From positions 2,542,001 to 2,606,000 of the forward strand of contig CP119313.1 of the NCBI GenBank assembly GCA_029202485.1: a DNA stretch of 64,000 bases, written 5' to 3'. A program made the position numbers and the translations under genes. The stretch comes from Candidatus Pedobacter colombiensis (lineage in GTDB: Bacteria > Bacteroidota > Bacteroidia > Sphingobacteriales > Sphingobacteriaceae). How positions within the stretch are numbered: position 1 is the first letter of the stretch; every line of letters starts with the position of its first letter. Below, in pieces: positions 1 through 9,114 of the stretch. A model generated the notes under the pieces. It was not told the origin of the DNA. It searched no databases and saw only the letters and a program-made list of their open reading frames with translations.

Positions 1-1007
1 TACTTGGTAAAAGTATTTACCGTTGCTCCTCTTTTTACAATAGGTTTAAAGGTCCACGCTGCCCTCGGGTCATTCTCCATCATTTTGGCTAGCTTGGGAG
101 TAGCCATATACTGGTTGTAATACTGGTATTGCATGTATTTATAAGTATCATTAGGGAATGGCTGTCCGATCATCATTACTTCCTGACTGCTGGCTCCAAG
201 AGTCAGGAATATATCCTTTGTAGATCCTTCCAGTTTAAAATTACTGCTTTTAATGATATCATCCGTAAGGCTGATTACAGTAGCGTAATCTGTACCTATT
301 CCTCTATTCATCAGCACCCTGGCTTTCAACAGCTTGGCCACCCATACATTGGCATAGCTCAACTTGGTATTTCTTAGTGGTAAGCCTGCAATAGCAACAT
401 CCAGGTCAGCAATTATTCCATCATAACTATCCTTAACATTAGAACGAGGCAGGTTAATGTTGTCAGAATTCACAAATTTATCCCTGATGATAATGCCGTA
501 TTTACTGTTGATATCCCTGTACTGTCCATAATGAAAAAGCAGATCTGCATTACCAAAGGCTCTTAAAAATCTGGCCTCGGCCTGCAGCTGTTTCTTAGTA
601 TTATCGGCAATAGTGGTAACCGGTTCAATATTCTTCAGAAATCCATTGGCTGCATTAACCAGATTATAAGCATATCCCCATTTACCGGCCGCAGCAGGAC
701 TGTTTCTATTCACCGTAAAGTCATTCAGCCCATCGGTGTTGTTGTTTACAAGCAGACCGCTCAGCTCAGAAGGTACAGTTTCAAAAACATCTATCCATCT
801 AAGGGAGGGAACCCCGTTATTGTCTGTCGATGAATTTGCAAAGCGATAATAAACACCATTAAGTACAGTACCAGCACTTTTTGCATCGATGATCACATTT
901 CCATCTACCTGTCGGTCGGAAGGAAATACATTCAGCTCCTTTTTACAGCTCATAAAAATACAGGCTGGTAAAACAAGCATTAACCATTTTTTATATGAAA
1001 GTTTCAT
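1..1007 (-). CDS. SusD/RagB-family nutrient-binding outer-membrane lipoprotein (C-terminus beyond left edge)
   Basis: The frame opens with ATG at 1007 (MKLSYKKWLMLVLPACIF) and runs without a stop off the left edge, so about 335 residues are visible. A hydrophobic leader ends in a lipobox-like FMSC followed by KKE, as in surface lipoproteins of this phylum. The body shows SusD features: an N-terminal block with GVYYRFAN, a stretch of helical repeats containing LQAEARFLRAFGNADLL, and a DSYDGIIADLDVAI segment. SusD proteins sit on the extracellular face of a SusC barrel and help capture the substrate. The gene lies 20 bases downstream of the SusC gene on the same strand, the standard order. The substrate cannot be read from sequence. 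Confidence 0.93.
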   Translation of the reverse strand, partial: MKLSYKKWLMLVLPACIFMSCKKELNVFPSDRQVDGNVIIDAKSAGTVLNGVYYRFANSSTDNNGVPSLRWIDVFETVPSELSGLLVNNNTDGLNDFTVNRNSPAAAGKWGYAYNLVNAANGFLKNIEPVTTIADNTKKQLQAEARFLRAFGNADLLFHYGQYRDINSKYGIIIRDKFVNSDNINLPRSNVKDSYDGIIADLDVAIAGLPLRNTKLSYANVWVAKLLKARVLMNRGIGTDYATVISLTDDIIKSSNFKLEGSTKDIFLTLGASSQEVMMIGQPFPNDTYKYMQYQYYNQYMATPKLAKMMENDPRAAWTFKPIVKRGATVNTFTK

Positions 1008-1027
1008 GTGAATAATTTAAAATTGAA

Positions 1028-4000
1028 TTAAAAACCTAGTTTAAACCCTAACGAAAATGACCTTACCGTTGGATAATTGCTCACGTCAAAATATCCGCCA
1101 CTTACACTATAGGTATCATTAGTAGTTTCAGGATCATTTCCCGGGTATTTGGTAATGGTAAACAGATTGGTAGCAGATGCAAATAATGAAGCATTCAGCA
1201 AACCTGCCCTTTCCATCCATTTGGATTTACCCAGCTTGTAGTTTAGAGAAACCGTTCTTAACTTGATATAAGATGAGCTGAAAACATTCATATTAGATAT
1301 TGGAGCCACACCATCGCCATACAATAAACGAGGCTGATTCGTTTCCGTATTACCCGCATGATACCTATTTAACATCACTGCGTTGGCGTTGGAAGATCCG
1401 GAGAACTGCATACTGCCAATGTGATCTCCCCATACCAGGCTTCCTCCCTGTGAGAAGGTGAAATAAAATTGCAGGTCAAAATTCTTATAACCAAAACCCT
1501 GACTAAAGCCACCATAATACTTAGGTGCAGCCTGAGCGATGATCTCATTAGTTTTTGGGAAAGCACTTTGATACTGTTTGTACTGTTCGTAATCCAATTC
1601 ATACATCAGGTCGCCGATATTTGTGTACGGGTAAAAAATCATTCCAATAAACCCGAGCTCCTTCTTATAAGCATCCAGTTGCTCCTGGGTCTTGATAATA
1701 CCTGTTACCTTATAACCTGTAATCAGACCAAGTGGTTTGCCTTCAATCAGTGTCGTGCTGTTACCCAGTTCCAAGCCAGTTAAGCTTCCAATCTGTTTCA
1801 GATTTGCAGTAGCATCTAATTTGGTTACCAGCGATTTATTCCAGGTCACATTCAAAGACCCATTCCATCTGAAGTTTTTAGAGCGTATGATGTCACCAGC
1901 AAGAGAAACTTCCAAACCTGTATTTTTAATATCAGCCGTATTTCTCAACAAAGAAGAAAAAGAACTGCTGGATGCAATTGGCAAGGACAATAACACCCCA
2001 TTGGTTTTTTTGTTGTAATAATCTACCGTTGCTTGTAAGCGGTTATCGAACAAGGAGATGTCGATACCCGCATCAGCTTCTTTTGTACTCTCCCATTTGA
2101 TGGCCGCATTCCCCAACTGTGTTGGAATCAATGCATTACTTCCCGCATAAGCGTAAGGACTATATAAGGTACGATACATTTGATCACCGATATTCTGCGT
2201 ACCAGTTAAACCATAACTACCGCGAAGTTTAATGTCATCAATCCATTTTACATCTTTAAGGAAGTTTTCCTGAGAAACTCTCCAGGCAACAGCTCCGGAA
2301 GGGAAATAACCGAATTTGTTGTTAGGGCCAAATTTTGAAGAACCATCAGCCCTGCCTGTAAAGGTAAACAGGTATTTGTCAAGCAATGAATAATTTGACC
2401 GCAGGTAAAAAGACAACAGATAACTCTGCGGCTTACCCGGATCATCACCCCTTGTAATCAGCGGAGTGGTGGCCGAAGAAAGGTTATTCAATACCTTATC
2501 ATCTGGATAACCAGTAGCCGTTGCACTAAAAAAACTGTTCTTTATCGTTTCATAGGATGTACCTGCAAGTACAGTCAGTTCGTGTATATCATTAAAGGTT
2601 TTATTATAGGTAAGTGTATTCTCTAGAAACCAGTTGGCCAACCTGCTGTTTGAATTGCTGCCAATCCCCCCATTGTTAGTTACATTTCCCTGCACACTGC
2701 CGACACTTAAAAAGCTTGGAATATAGTTACGCTGGTTATAGGTTTGCATATTCAGGGACACTGTACTCTTGAATTTCAGGTCTTTGGTGATATCATACAA
2801 TCCCGAAGCTGAGCCCATCAGGCTAAAGGTTTTTGCGTTATTGGTGGCCTGAAGCAGTGCTACCGGGTTTTGAAAGCCCATATAGCTATAACCTACAGTA
2901 GAAAAATTGGTAGGAATACCTTTTTCATCATAAGGTGCAAAATCAGGCCGCGCCCTCAATGCCTGTCCGTAAGCACCATCGCCAATATGCTGATTGGTGT
3001 AACCCAACAACAGGTTAGTAACAAACCTGAAACGCTTACCAATCTCATTTTCGAGATTCAGCTTACCTGTTACCCTTTGATAGTCTGTATTTTTTATCAC
3101 TCCCGGGGTACTATTGAAAGAGATAGAGCTAAAATACTTAGAAGCAGCTCCTCCGCCCTGAACAGACAGATCGGCATTGTGCGAAATGGTATTGCGGGTA
3201 ACCTCATCGATCCAATTGGTATTGGCCCTTCCAAAAAAAGCAGAAGGATTTTTAACAATAGCTTCAGTTTCGGCCGGCATATAGTCCGCAGCCTTTGTAT
3301 GCTCGTCAAAATCATTCTTGGCAGCCTCAGAAATGAGCATCTTGTACTGATCAACATTCAGTACATTAGGTGTAATGGCCCGGCTAGTAGTACTATAGTA
3401 ATTGGCAACAATTTGTGGCTTCATATCTTTCTTACCGCTTTTAGTCGTAATGATCACGACACCATTAGCTGCTTTCGAACCATAAATTGCCGTTGATGAA
3501 GCATCCTTAAGAATACTGATGGATTCAATATCATTGATATTCAATCCGCCAATACTGTTCAGTCCATTTACAAAAGACGAAGACAGTCCAGCACTTACCC
3601 CTCCAGCATTATTGGTATTATTAGCAACCGGCGTACCTAAATCAAAGCCCGTATTTATAAAATTGCTGCGCACCTGTACCGGTACCCCATCAATGACATA
3701 TAATGGGTCGTTACCCCCCAAAAGCGAAGTTGAACCACGCACCCTGATCTTAACTGCACCACCGGGGGTTCCATCGGCCTTAGTTACCTGTACGCCCGCA
3801 GCTTTACCAGCCAGGGCATTATCAACTGTTGCAAAAGGCAAATCCTGGACATCTTTTGCACTTACTATAGCAACAGAACCTGTAAGGTCTTTCTTTCTGC
3901 TGCTGCCATAACCTACCACCACCACCTGATCCAGATCTGATGAAACAGGTTCCAATCGTACAGTGATATTATTCTGATCACCGATTTTTATTTCTCTTGA

Positions 4001-4627
4001 TTTATACCCGATATAAGAAATCACCAGAACAGCACCTTTCTCTGGTATAGAAATGGAAAAACTTCCGTCTTCTAAAGATCTTGTAGAACCCGAAGCTCCT
4101 TTTACACTAATTGAAGCACCTGGGAGCGGCTGGCCAGACTCGCCCAATACCCTTCCCTTTATTATTTCCGCAGAAAGATAATCCTTGATAACTCCGATAA
4201 GGGTCTTTTCTTTTTCTTTGACCACAATTGTTTTGTTATCAATCGCGTAAGTTAAAGGCAATCCATCAAGGCACTTGTTCATCACCTCATTTACAGAACT
4301 TTGATCAAATGCCACATTAATCCTTTTATCTACACTCACCTTCTTTACAGAAAGCAGGATGTTGTAACCAGTCTGTTTTCTTACTTCTTTGAATACCTGT
4401 TCAAGGGAAACATTTTTCCCCGTGAAGGTAACATTCTGGGCAAATCCGGAGGCATTCACCTGCAGAATTGTCGCGATCATTAATATAGTGATCAAATTAA
4501 TTCTCATGATCAGTTTTCCTTTATCAATATCTTTCAAAGCATAAATTGCAGCATTCAAAAGAAATTGCAAAACTCTGAATATGTGCCTGTTAAGCCAACA
4601 CATCATTTTAGTATATATTTTATACAT
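1028..4627 (-). CDS. SusC/RagA TonB-linked outer-membrane transporter with N-terminal STN signalling domain
   Basis: 1199 residues. After a long basic/hydrophobic leader (signal region near residues 40-65, MRINLITILMIATILQVNAS) comes an STN domain (about 70-135, VSLEQVFKEVRKQTGYNILL), then a carboxypeptidase-regulatory-like beta domain (about 155-225, GRVLGESGQPLPGASISVKG), a TonB box/plug start (VVVVGYGSSRKKDLTGSV) and plug (LYVIDGVPV), then the 22-strand barrel ending in SFSLGFKLGF. It imports a large substrate across the outer membrane using TonB energy. The STN domain is what contacts a FecR anti-sigma in the periplasm, and a FecR gene lies just upstream, so the receptor probably reports substrate to the sigma factor at 6096. 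The annotated start gives an unusually long leader; the Met about 40 codons in (MRINL) is a plausible alternative. Confidence 0.95.
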   Translation of the reverse strand: MYKIYTKMMCWLNRHIFRVLQFLLNAAIYALKDIDKGKLIMRINLITILMIATILQVNASGFAQNVTFTGKNVSLEQVFKEVRKQTGYNILLSVKKVSVDKRINVAFDQSSVNEVMNKCLDGLPLTYAIDNKTIVVKEKEKTLIGVIKDYLSAEIIKGRVLGESGQPLPGASISVKGASGSTRSLEDGSFSISIPEKGAVLVISYIGYKSREIKIGDQNNITVRLEPVSSDLDQVVVVGYGSSRKKDLTGSVAIVSAKDVQDLPFATVDNALAGKAAGVQVTKADGTPGGAVKIRVRGSTSLLGGNDPLYVIDGVPVQVRSNFINTGFDLGTPVANNTNNAGGVSAGLSSSFVNGLNSIGGLNINDIESISILKDASSTAIYGSKAANGVVIITTKSGKKDMKPQIVANYYSTTSRAITPNVLNVDQYKMLISEAAKNDFDEHTKAADYMPAETEAIVKNPSAFFGRANTNWIDEVTRNTISHNADLSVQGGGAASKYFSSISFNSTPGVIKNTDYQRVTGKLNLENEIGKRFRFVTNLLLGYTNQHIGDGAYGQALRARPDFAPYDEKGIPTNFSTVGYSYMGFQNPVALLQATNNAKTFSLMGSASGLYDITKDLKFKSTVSLNMQTYNQRNYIPSFLSVGSVQGNVTNNGGIGSNSNSRLANWFLENTLTYNKTFNDIHELTVLAGTSYETIKNSFFSATATGYPDDKVLNNLSSATTPLITRGDDPGKPQSYLLSFYLRSNYSLLDKYLFTFTGRADGSSKFGPNNKFGYFPSGAVAWRVSQENFLKDVKWIDDIKLRGSYGLTGTQNIGDQMYRTLYSPYAYAGSNALIPTQLGNAAIKWESTKEADAGIDISLFDNRLQATVDYYNKKTNGVLLSLPIASSSSFSSLLRNTADIKNTGLEVSLAGDIIRSKNFRWNGSLNVTWNKSLVTKLDATANLKQIGSLTGLELGNSTTLIEGKPLGLITGYKVTGIIKTQEQLDAYKKELGFIGMIFYPYTNIGDLMYELDYEQYKQYQSAFPKTNEIIAQAAPKYYGGFSQGFGYKNFDLQFYFTFSQGGSLVWGDHIGSMQFSGSSNANAVMLNRYHAGNTETNQPRLLYGDGVAPISNMNVFSSSYIKLRTVSLNYKLGKSKWMERAGLLNASLFASATNLFTITKYPGNDPETTNDTYSVSGGYFDVSNYPTVRSFSLGFKLGF

Positions 4628-4695
4628 TTGTTAGTCTGGTTTAAGTTGTTAAAAAGTTGTTACGTACAGGTTTTACGGTTTACCAGAAATCATAA

Positions 4696-4727
4696 GGGCT
4701 TCGATTGCGACTCGAAGTCCTTTTTTC
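4696..4727. terminator. Hairpin between fecR and susC
   Basis: Nine-base arms (4696-4704 and 4712-4720, one mismatch) around a 7-base loop, followed on the + strand by six T. As a Rho-independent signal it points to the + strand, opposite to both flanking genes. On the - strand it would be a plain stem in the susC leader. Its role is unclear. Confidence 0.35.
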
Positions 4728-4801
4728 CACAAACCGGCTGTGTTGATCTAAGGGTCATGGCAATGTCTTATCATAATTGTTTAGTTGGTTTATTTGGTTA
4801 A

Positions 4802-5980
4802 TTATTTCATTACTATTATTTTGTTACCTTCTACACGAAACTGTACCTCACCGGTCATTTCCAATACTTTGAGTATACTTGAAACGTTTTTAGACCTGCT
4901 GACCGTGCCCCAAAACAGATCATTTCTCAATTCCTCATTTTTAAATACAACTTCTACATTGTACCAATTTGATACTTTTTGCATAATACTTTCAAGAGGT
5001 TCATTTTTAAACATGAAGTAATCATTTTTCCAGGCAATAGCATCATTTACATCTACTTTGTTAACCGAAAGATCTTTATTGATATGTAGGGTAGATTGAT
5101 CACCGGGACTCAGTGTTATCGATTTATCCTTAAGATTATTAAAGCCTTGTTTGTTTAACAAACTTAACCGAACGGATCCTTCCAACAGGGTCGTTTTTAT
5201 ATTTTTTCCGTCTTTATAAGCTTCAATGTTAAAATGTGTACCTAACACTTCAAGTTCCTGACCCCTGCTCAACACGATAAAGGGGATGTGCGTGGCTTTT
5301 TTACTTACTTCAAAATAAGCTTCGCCACTCAATGTAACTCTACGCTCAGTTTGGTTTGCAAACGTCGTTGGAAAGGTGAGTGATGAAAAAGCATTCAGCC
5401 AAACGCGGCTGCTGTCAGGTAAAACAACTCTATACTGTCCTCCCTTCGGGGTTTCAATAGTATTATATTTAATTGTTTTAGAAGCCAGTTCAGTATCTCC
5501 AGTAACCTGATATATCAGCTGCCCATCTGCCGTCTTAGAAATTTTTACGCCGTTTTGGGTAGCAATTGCGGTGGTTTTAGAATCGTTCAAACTGACTCTT
5601 TCCCCGTTCGACAAGGTTAGTATAGCTTTATTTCCACCAGGAGCAACATCTTCTTTTTCAGACAGGTAATTAACATTACTTCTAGTATTATAATAGGTAT
5701 ATATCAAAAAGCTACAGCAGATCAAAACTAAGACGGCAACCATTTTATAAAACGATCTTAACCAGATCGTTCCGGACTTCCTCATGTAGGTTTGATTAAA
5801 TTCGGAAAACAGTCTTTTTTTAACAACTTCTTCGCCCCCACCTGAAGATAACCACTCTCCAAAGTTTACCTCGTTATAATTTATTTCATGAAACCAGTTG
5901 TCAAGTTCCATGTATTCATCTTCAGTACAATTCCCTTCATCATTTTTTTTCAATAAAACACGTAATCTATCTTTATTCAT
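4802..5980 (-). CDS. FecR-family anti-sigma factor
   Basis: 392 residues. A cytoplasmic N-terminal segment (1-75) is followed by a single membrane helix (about 78-97, YKMVAVLVLICCSFLIYTYY) and a periplasmic part: a FecR domain (about 170-270, with the typical TPKGGQYRVVLPDSSRVWLN and GEAYFEV motifs) and a C-terminal DUF4974-like domain (about 325-392, ESIMQKVSNWYNVEVVF). Such proteins hold an ECF sigma factor at the membrane until the STN domain of a partner transporter signals substrate binding. Its neighbours are exactly those partners: the sigma gene diverges 115 bases away and the STN-bearing SusC gene follows 174 bases downstream. Confidence 0.95.
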   Translation of the reverse strand: MNKDRLRVLLKKNDEGNCTEDEYMELDNWFHEINYNEVNFGEWLSSGGGEEVVKKRLFSEFNQTYMRKSGTIWLRSFYKMVAVLVLICCSFLIYTYYNTRSNVNYLSEKEDVAPGGNKAILTLSNGERVSLNDSKTTAIATQNGVKISKTADGQLIYQVTGDTELASKTIKYNTIETPKGGQYRVVLPDSSRVWLNAFSSLTFPTTFANQTERRVTLSGEAYFEVSKKATHIPFIVLSRGQELEVLGTHFNIEAYKDGKNIKTTLLEGSVRLSLLNKQGFNNLKDKSITLSPGDQSTLHINKDLSVNKVDVNDAIAWKNDYFMFKNEPLESIMQKVSNWYNVEVVFKNEELRNDLFWGTVSRSKNVSSILKVLEMTGEVQFRVEGNKIIVMK

Positions 5981-6095
5981 ATCGCTGGCTTTATATTAAC
6001 ATAATGCACTTCTTGCCCATTACCGTTACTTGGGATGAAAATATTTTTTCAACTACTATCAGGCTACTTTATAAATTGTTATTTTCACCAAATAT

Positions 6096-6695
6096 ATGGT
6101 CAGGAATCTTATCATTAATTACAACAACAGTACTGAAAGGGAACTCATTGAACTCTGGAAAAAGGGTAACGAAGAGATTTTCGAATACTTTTATAATCGG
6201 CACGTTATAAAGCTGCTGAGCATTGCTACACATAAGGTCGGAAATCCGGACGTTGCCCAGGAGCTGGTCCAGGATACCTTTTTAAGCCTATATAAAAAAA
6301 AACAGGAGATAAGGGAAGAAACGAATCTCGCTGCATATTTATATATCGCCTTAAAAAAGAACATTCTGAATCATTACAGAAAGGAAAGCACGCACAAAAA
6401 ATATGAAACCTACGTGTTAAGTCACAGATCAGAACTAGATCACAGTACAGAATGGAACATTAATACCAAAGAACTTGAATTTCAAATCATTGAAGAAATT
6501 GAAAAGCTTCCTCCACAATGCCGAGCAGTATTTAAGTTAAGCAGACTGGATGGAATGAGTGATAAAACAATTGCCACAACACTCAGTATATCTGTAAACA
6601 CGGTCGAACAGCATAAAAGAAAAGCATTGAGAATCTTAAGGTTTGCATTTAAGGATTACCTTGGAACTGCATTAATTCTCTACCTATTAAGATAG
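6096..6695 (+). CDS. ECF-type RNA polymerase sigma factor
   Basis: 199 residues with sigma-70 region 2 (about 25-95, including DVAQELVQDTFLSLYKK) and region 4 (about 140-190, LPPQCRAVFKLSRLDGMSDK and SISVNTVEQHKRKALRIL). It directs RNA polymerase to the uptake operon once released by FecR. It is divergent from fecR, the usual arrangement of this signalling type. A slightly upstream start is possible, but the chosen Met is followed by a normal region 1/2 boundary (ERELIELWKKGNEEIFEYFY). Confidence 0.95.
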   Translation: MVRNLIINYNNSTERELIELWKKGNEEIFEYFYNRHVIKLLSIATHKVGNPDVAQELVQDTFLSLYKKKQEIREETNLAAYLYIALKKNILNHYRKESTHKKYETYVLSHRSELDHSTEWNINTKELEFQIIEEIEKLPPQCRAVFKLSRLDGMSDKTIATTLSISVNTVEQHKRKALRILRFAFKDYLGTALILYLLR

Positions 6696-6756
6696 TACCA
6701 TAACAATCCATGTTCCTTTCATAAGTCCAAGTTTTTGTAAGATAAAAATCAGTGTT

Positions 6757-7275
6757 TCATTTTTTCCACCAATCCGAAAAACGATATATACTCCTCACAT
6801 GCCTCATCCGACGGTAAACTCCATCACCCTCCCTGCTCCCATTTAGACTTGTATTTCCTTCAATGGAGTAAACCCAATCATTCCTTACCTCTTCTACAAT
6901 TCCGCAATGCGCTATCCGTTCTAAATCCTTAAAATAGATCCCTAATACCATTCCAGCTACCGGATCCCTGGTAAGCCGATCAGCGGGAAAAAGTGCAGGA
7001 CTCCAGGCTGTCCGCGGTTGCGGATACCCAGCTTGCCCAAAAACCCAGGACACAAACGACGCACACCAAGGTGCTTTCCTGATGCCAACATACGCATTGT
7101 ATTGATCCACTCGCGGACCGCTATTCTCCATAGATTCCCGAACGCCAATTTCTTTTTGCGCCACGACGACAATCTTTTTCCTGCTTCCATCACCTATACG
7201 ATTGCTGTTAACACTCCAATCGCTGCCAATAAAAGCAAAGCAAACGAAGCCCAATAAAATCCTAATTGTTGCCAT
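6757..7275 (-). CDS. Secreted CHAP/NlpC-like peptidoglycan amidohydrolase
   Basis: 172 residues with a short hydrophobic N-terminus (MATIRILLGFVCFAFIGS) that looks like a signal peptide. The body is a papain-fold cell-wall hydrolase of the kind grouped with CHAP or TIGR02594: the catalytic Cys is C71 in PWCASFVSWVFGQAGY, the His is H123 in IAHCGIVEE, and N141 in IEGNTS is a plausible third residue. It should cleave peptide bonds in peptidoglycan. Its start overlaps the end of a three-helix membrane protein by 82 bases in another frame, an order like holin then endolysin in phages. It is the last gene of the DUF6266 cluster. A role in lysis or secretion is inferred from context only. Confidence 0.75.
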   Translation of the reverse strand: MATIRILLGFVCFAFIGSDWSVNSNRIGDGSRKKIVVVAQKEIGVRESMENSGPRVDQYNAYVGIRKAPWCASFVSWVFGQAGYPQPRTAWSPALFPADRLTRDPVAGMVLGIYFKDLERIAHCGIVEEVRNDWVYSIEGNTSLNGSREGDGVYRRMRHVRSIYRFSDWWKK

Positions 7276-7562
7276 AATTCTAATTTTTTAAACTGTAAAA
7301 CCATATCACTTAACAAGGGCAAACCCAACCTCATCCAAAATCTTTGCAGCAGCCACCAACATAAGCCTATAACCATCAGAAAGCTGATCAGGCTCAACAA
7401 GATCAGGAGCCAGATATTTGGATCAATAAAACCAATCGTAGGATCTGAGCTCATGACCAGCCATTGTAAAAGGGGCCATAGCAATAAGCATAACCCAAAT
7501 AGCAGGTAAGGTGTATAGTTTCTTCCAGAAACATCATACTTTGTAATTTTCAATGTGTTCAT
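7194..7562 (-). CDS. Small three-helix membrane protein (holin-like by position)
   Basis: 122 residues with three predicted membrane helices: about 18-36 (YLLFGLCLLLWPLLQWLVM), 46-70 (IWLLILLSLISFLMVIGLCW) and 100-122 (FYWASFALLLLAAIGVLTAI). No family is recognised. It lies directly before, and overlaps by 82 bases, a secreted peptidoglycan amidohydrolase, so the pair resembles a holin-endolysin cassette. The sequence alone does not show pore formation. A terminator-like hairpin separates it from the DUF6266 gene upstream, so it probably has its own promoter in 7563-7594. Confidence 0.6.
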   Translation of the reverse strand: MNTLKITKYDVSGRNYTPYLLFGLCLLLWPLLQWLVMSSDPTIGFIDPNIWLLILLSLISFLMVIGLCWWLLQRFWMRLGLPLLSDMVLQFKKLELWQQLGFYWASFALLLLAAIGVLTAIV

Positions 7563-7584
7563 CGTATTTTCTTTTAATGTGTGA

Positions 7585-7620
7585 TTAAAAAATAGGAAGG
7601 CCGTTTCCGGCCCTCCTTTA
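7585..7620 (-). terminator. Rho-independent terminator after DUF6266 gene
   Basis: Nine-base GC-rich arms (7595-7603 and 7608-7616, one G/A mismatch) with a TTTC loop. On the - strand the stem is followed by TATTTTTTAAT. It lies 16 bases past the stop of the DUF6266 gene at 7632. Confidence 0.75.
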
Positions 7621-7631
7621 ATTCAGCCTCA

Positions 7632-8279
7632 TCAAACCACCTTCATCTTCCCAACATAGAAACTGTTTGACGCCACTCCCTTTTTCAGTGCCGAACTGAA
7701 ATTCATATAGCAATGGATATCATCGCCACTAAATTCCATGGGTAGTTGCAAACTGTAGGACTCAGCTGAGCGCGGGGCAGCCTCCATTAGGGTAACAAAC
7801 TGCTTCTTTACCGGATTATACACCAGCAAATTGGCCATATCTGTTGCATCTCTAAACCTGTTATCACCAACGGTATGGTTCCATTCAAAACTCACCGTTG
7901 CTGTAGCTGTGGCTCCAACCTGCATCGCAGCAGGCAACACCAATTTACCACGACCAAACTTTATCTTTGTGTAATCTATAGTAAAGTCCGGTCCTTCACC
8001 AATAACGGCTTCTTTTAAATGGTACGAAACTGCTTCGTTCATTGGTGATTTTGAGGCCGATCTGTGGTTATAGTACATTTCGATCAAGTCGCTAAATGAA
8101 CTTAAAAACCCCATAATCAAACCAAACTTAAGCCGCTGATTTATTTGTAGCTGAGTGGCCGCCTTATTACTTGCCCGAGGTAAAGCCCTGATTACATTTA
8201 AATCTCTCCAAAAAACGCCTACCACTGTTCCTGTTTTTTTTCTAAATCCCCCAAGGATTCCTTGTCTGATAATTCCCAT
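7632..8279 (-). CDS. DUF6266 family protein (copy 2)
   Basis: 215 residues. The N-terminus MGIIRQGILGGFRKKTGTVV is the DUF6266 signature: a glycine-rich G-I-L-G-G-F-x-K-x-G-T-V-V-G followed by a Trp and a basic stretch. The remainder is predicted mostly beta strand. Function is unknown for the family; it is common in Sphingobacteriaceae. The protein has a paralogue at 10249-10890 with the same N-terminal pattern but a divergent body, so the cluster encodes two versions. No signal peptide or membrane helix is visible. A terminator follows. Confidence 0.85.
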   Translation of the reverse strand: MGIIRQGILGGFRKKTGTVVGVFWRDLNVIRALPRASNKAATQLQINQRLKFGLIMGFLSSFSDLIEMYYNHRSASKSPMNEAVSYHLKEAVIGEGPDFTIDYTKIKFGRGKLVLPAAMQVGATATATVSFEWNHTVGDNRFRDATDMANLLVYNPVKKQFVTLMEAAPRSAESYSLQLPMEFSGDDIHCYMNFSSALKKGVASNSFYVGKMKVV

Positions 8280-8487
8280 GTTCTAAAAAATTAAAGTTTA
8301 AAAAAATGAATTTTAGATTGTTTGATCCCAATAGCCCTGCAGTGCCAACGTCACAAACAACACCACAAAGAGAATAAAACAACAAGCCCTTGTCAAGTCC
8401 CCTGGGGTCGTCGACCCTTGTCTAAAAAACGGCCTAAAAACCTATTCAAGCCTGGAAAACAAGCTCGATTTTTTCTTTAAAAAAAAA
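8280..8487. other. Intergenic spacer in the DUF6266 cluster
   Basis: No gene seen. The stretch holds a small GC-rich palindrome at 8405-8417 and an A/T-rich end. A promoter for the DUF6266 gene downstream on the - strand could lie here, but I cannot point to a -33/-7 pair. Confidence 0.3.
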
Positions 8488-9114
8488 TTAAATCTTAACC
8501 CGTATGGCACAGCTTTGAGCCTCACAATCCTTTAATTTCTCAATCAAATCCAGCATCACTAAAACATTTTGATCTTCAATTCCAATCATTAATGCCTTCA
8601 ATCTCCCAGGACTGTAATTGCAGCGATAACTAGAATTAAACACCCTGGTTTTACCCGTTACCATCAGCTTCATCATCTCATAAATGGCACGTTGCGCATT
8701 CAACAAAATTTTACCGAAATTGAAATAACGATCCCTACGACGCTGAGAACTGGAGTATAATAAATAGCGTCTAGCCATCTTCCAAGCCATCTTAGTTGCC
8801 CATTCATCTTCCATCGCGATTTCATCATTCAAAGCATTAAGTAAAGCATAACGATCCAGCACTTCACAACGAATGTACGCAGCAAGCCTCGAAGCTAACT
8901 TCACATGCGGTTCATCTAAAATCTGCAACAAATCCATATCCTCGTCCAATTCAAAATTGAATGGGTTAACCAGCTTCCTCATATCCTTTAATTCGCCGTA
9001 TAGGGCTATTTTCTTCCCGTAAACAATTACCTGCTTCATCACAAGACAAATTGTTATATAGCCCATCTTTTTTGTCTGGGCATCTGTATATTCCATATTA
9101 TCCAAATTCTTCAT
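8488..9114 (-). CDS. Uncharacterised protein of the DUF6266 cluster
   Basis: 208 residues, not recognised. It is basic and looks largely helical (for example DEWATKMAWKMARRYLLYSS and YFNFGKILLNAQRAIYEMMK), with no signal peptide or membrane helix. Its start overlaps the end of the 384-residue gene by 17 bases, which suggests translational coupling, so the two proteins may act together. It sits between two DUF6266 genes. No catalytic motif is evident. Confidence 0.7.
   Translation of the reverse strand: MKNLDNMEYTDAQTKKMGYITICLVMKQVIVYGKKIALYGELKDMRKLVNPFNFELDEDMDLLQILDEPHVKLASRLAAYIRCEVLDRYALLNALNDEIAMEDEWATKMAWKMARRYLLYSSSQRRRDRYFNFGKILLNAQRAIYEMMKLMVTGKTRVFNSSYRCNYSPGRLKALMIGIEDQNVLVMLDLIEKLKDCEAQSCAIRVKI

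Noticed and set aside
2870..3496. Long ORF antisense to susC
   Set aside because: It is a reading-frame shadow of a long conserved gene and has no family support.
8405..8425. Attachment-site-like motif shared with 36250-36265 (CGACCC-TTGTCTAA)
   Set aside because: Only about 14 bases match with a gap and there is no integrase or repeat structure at either place.
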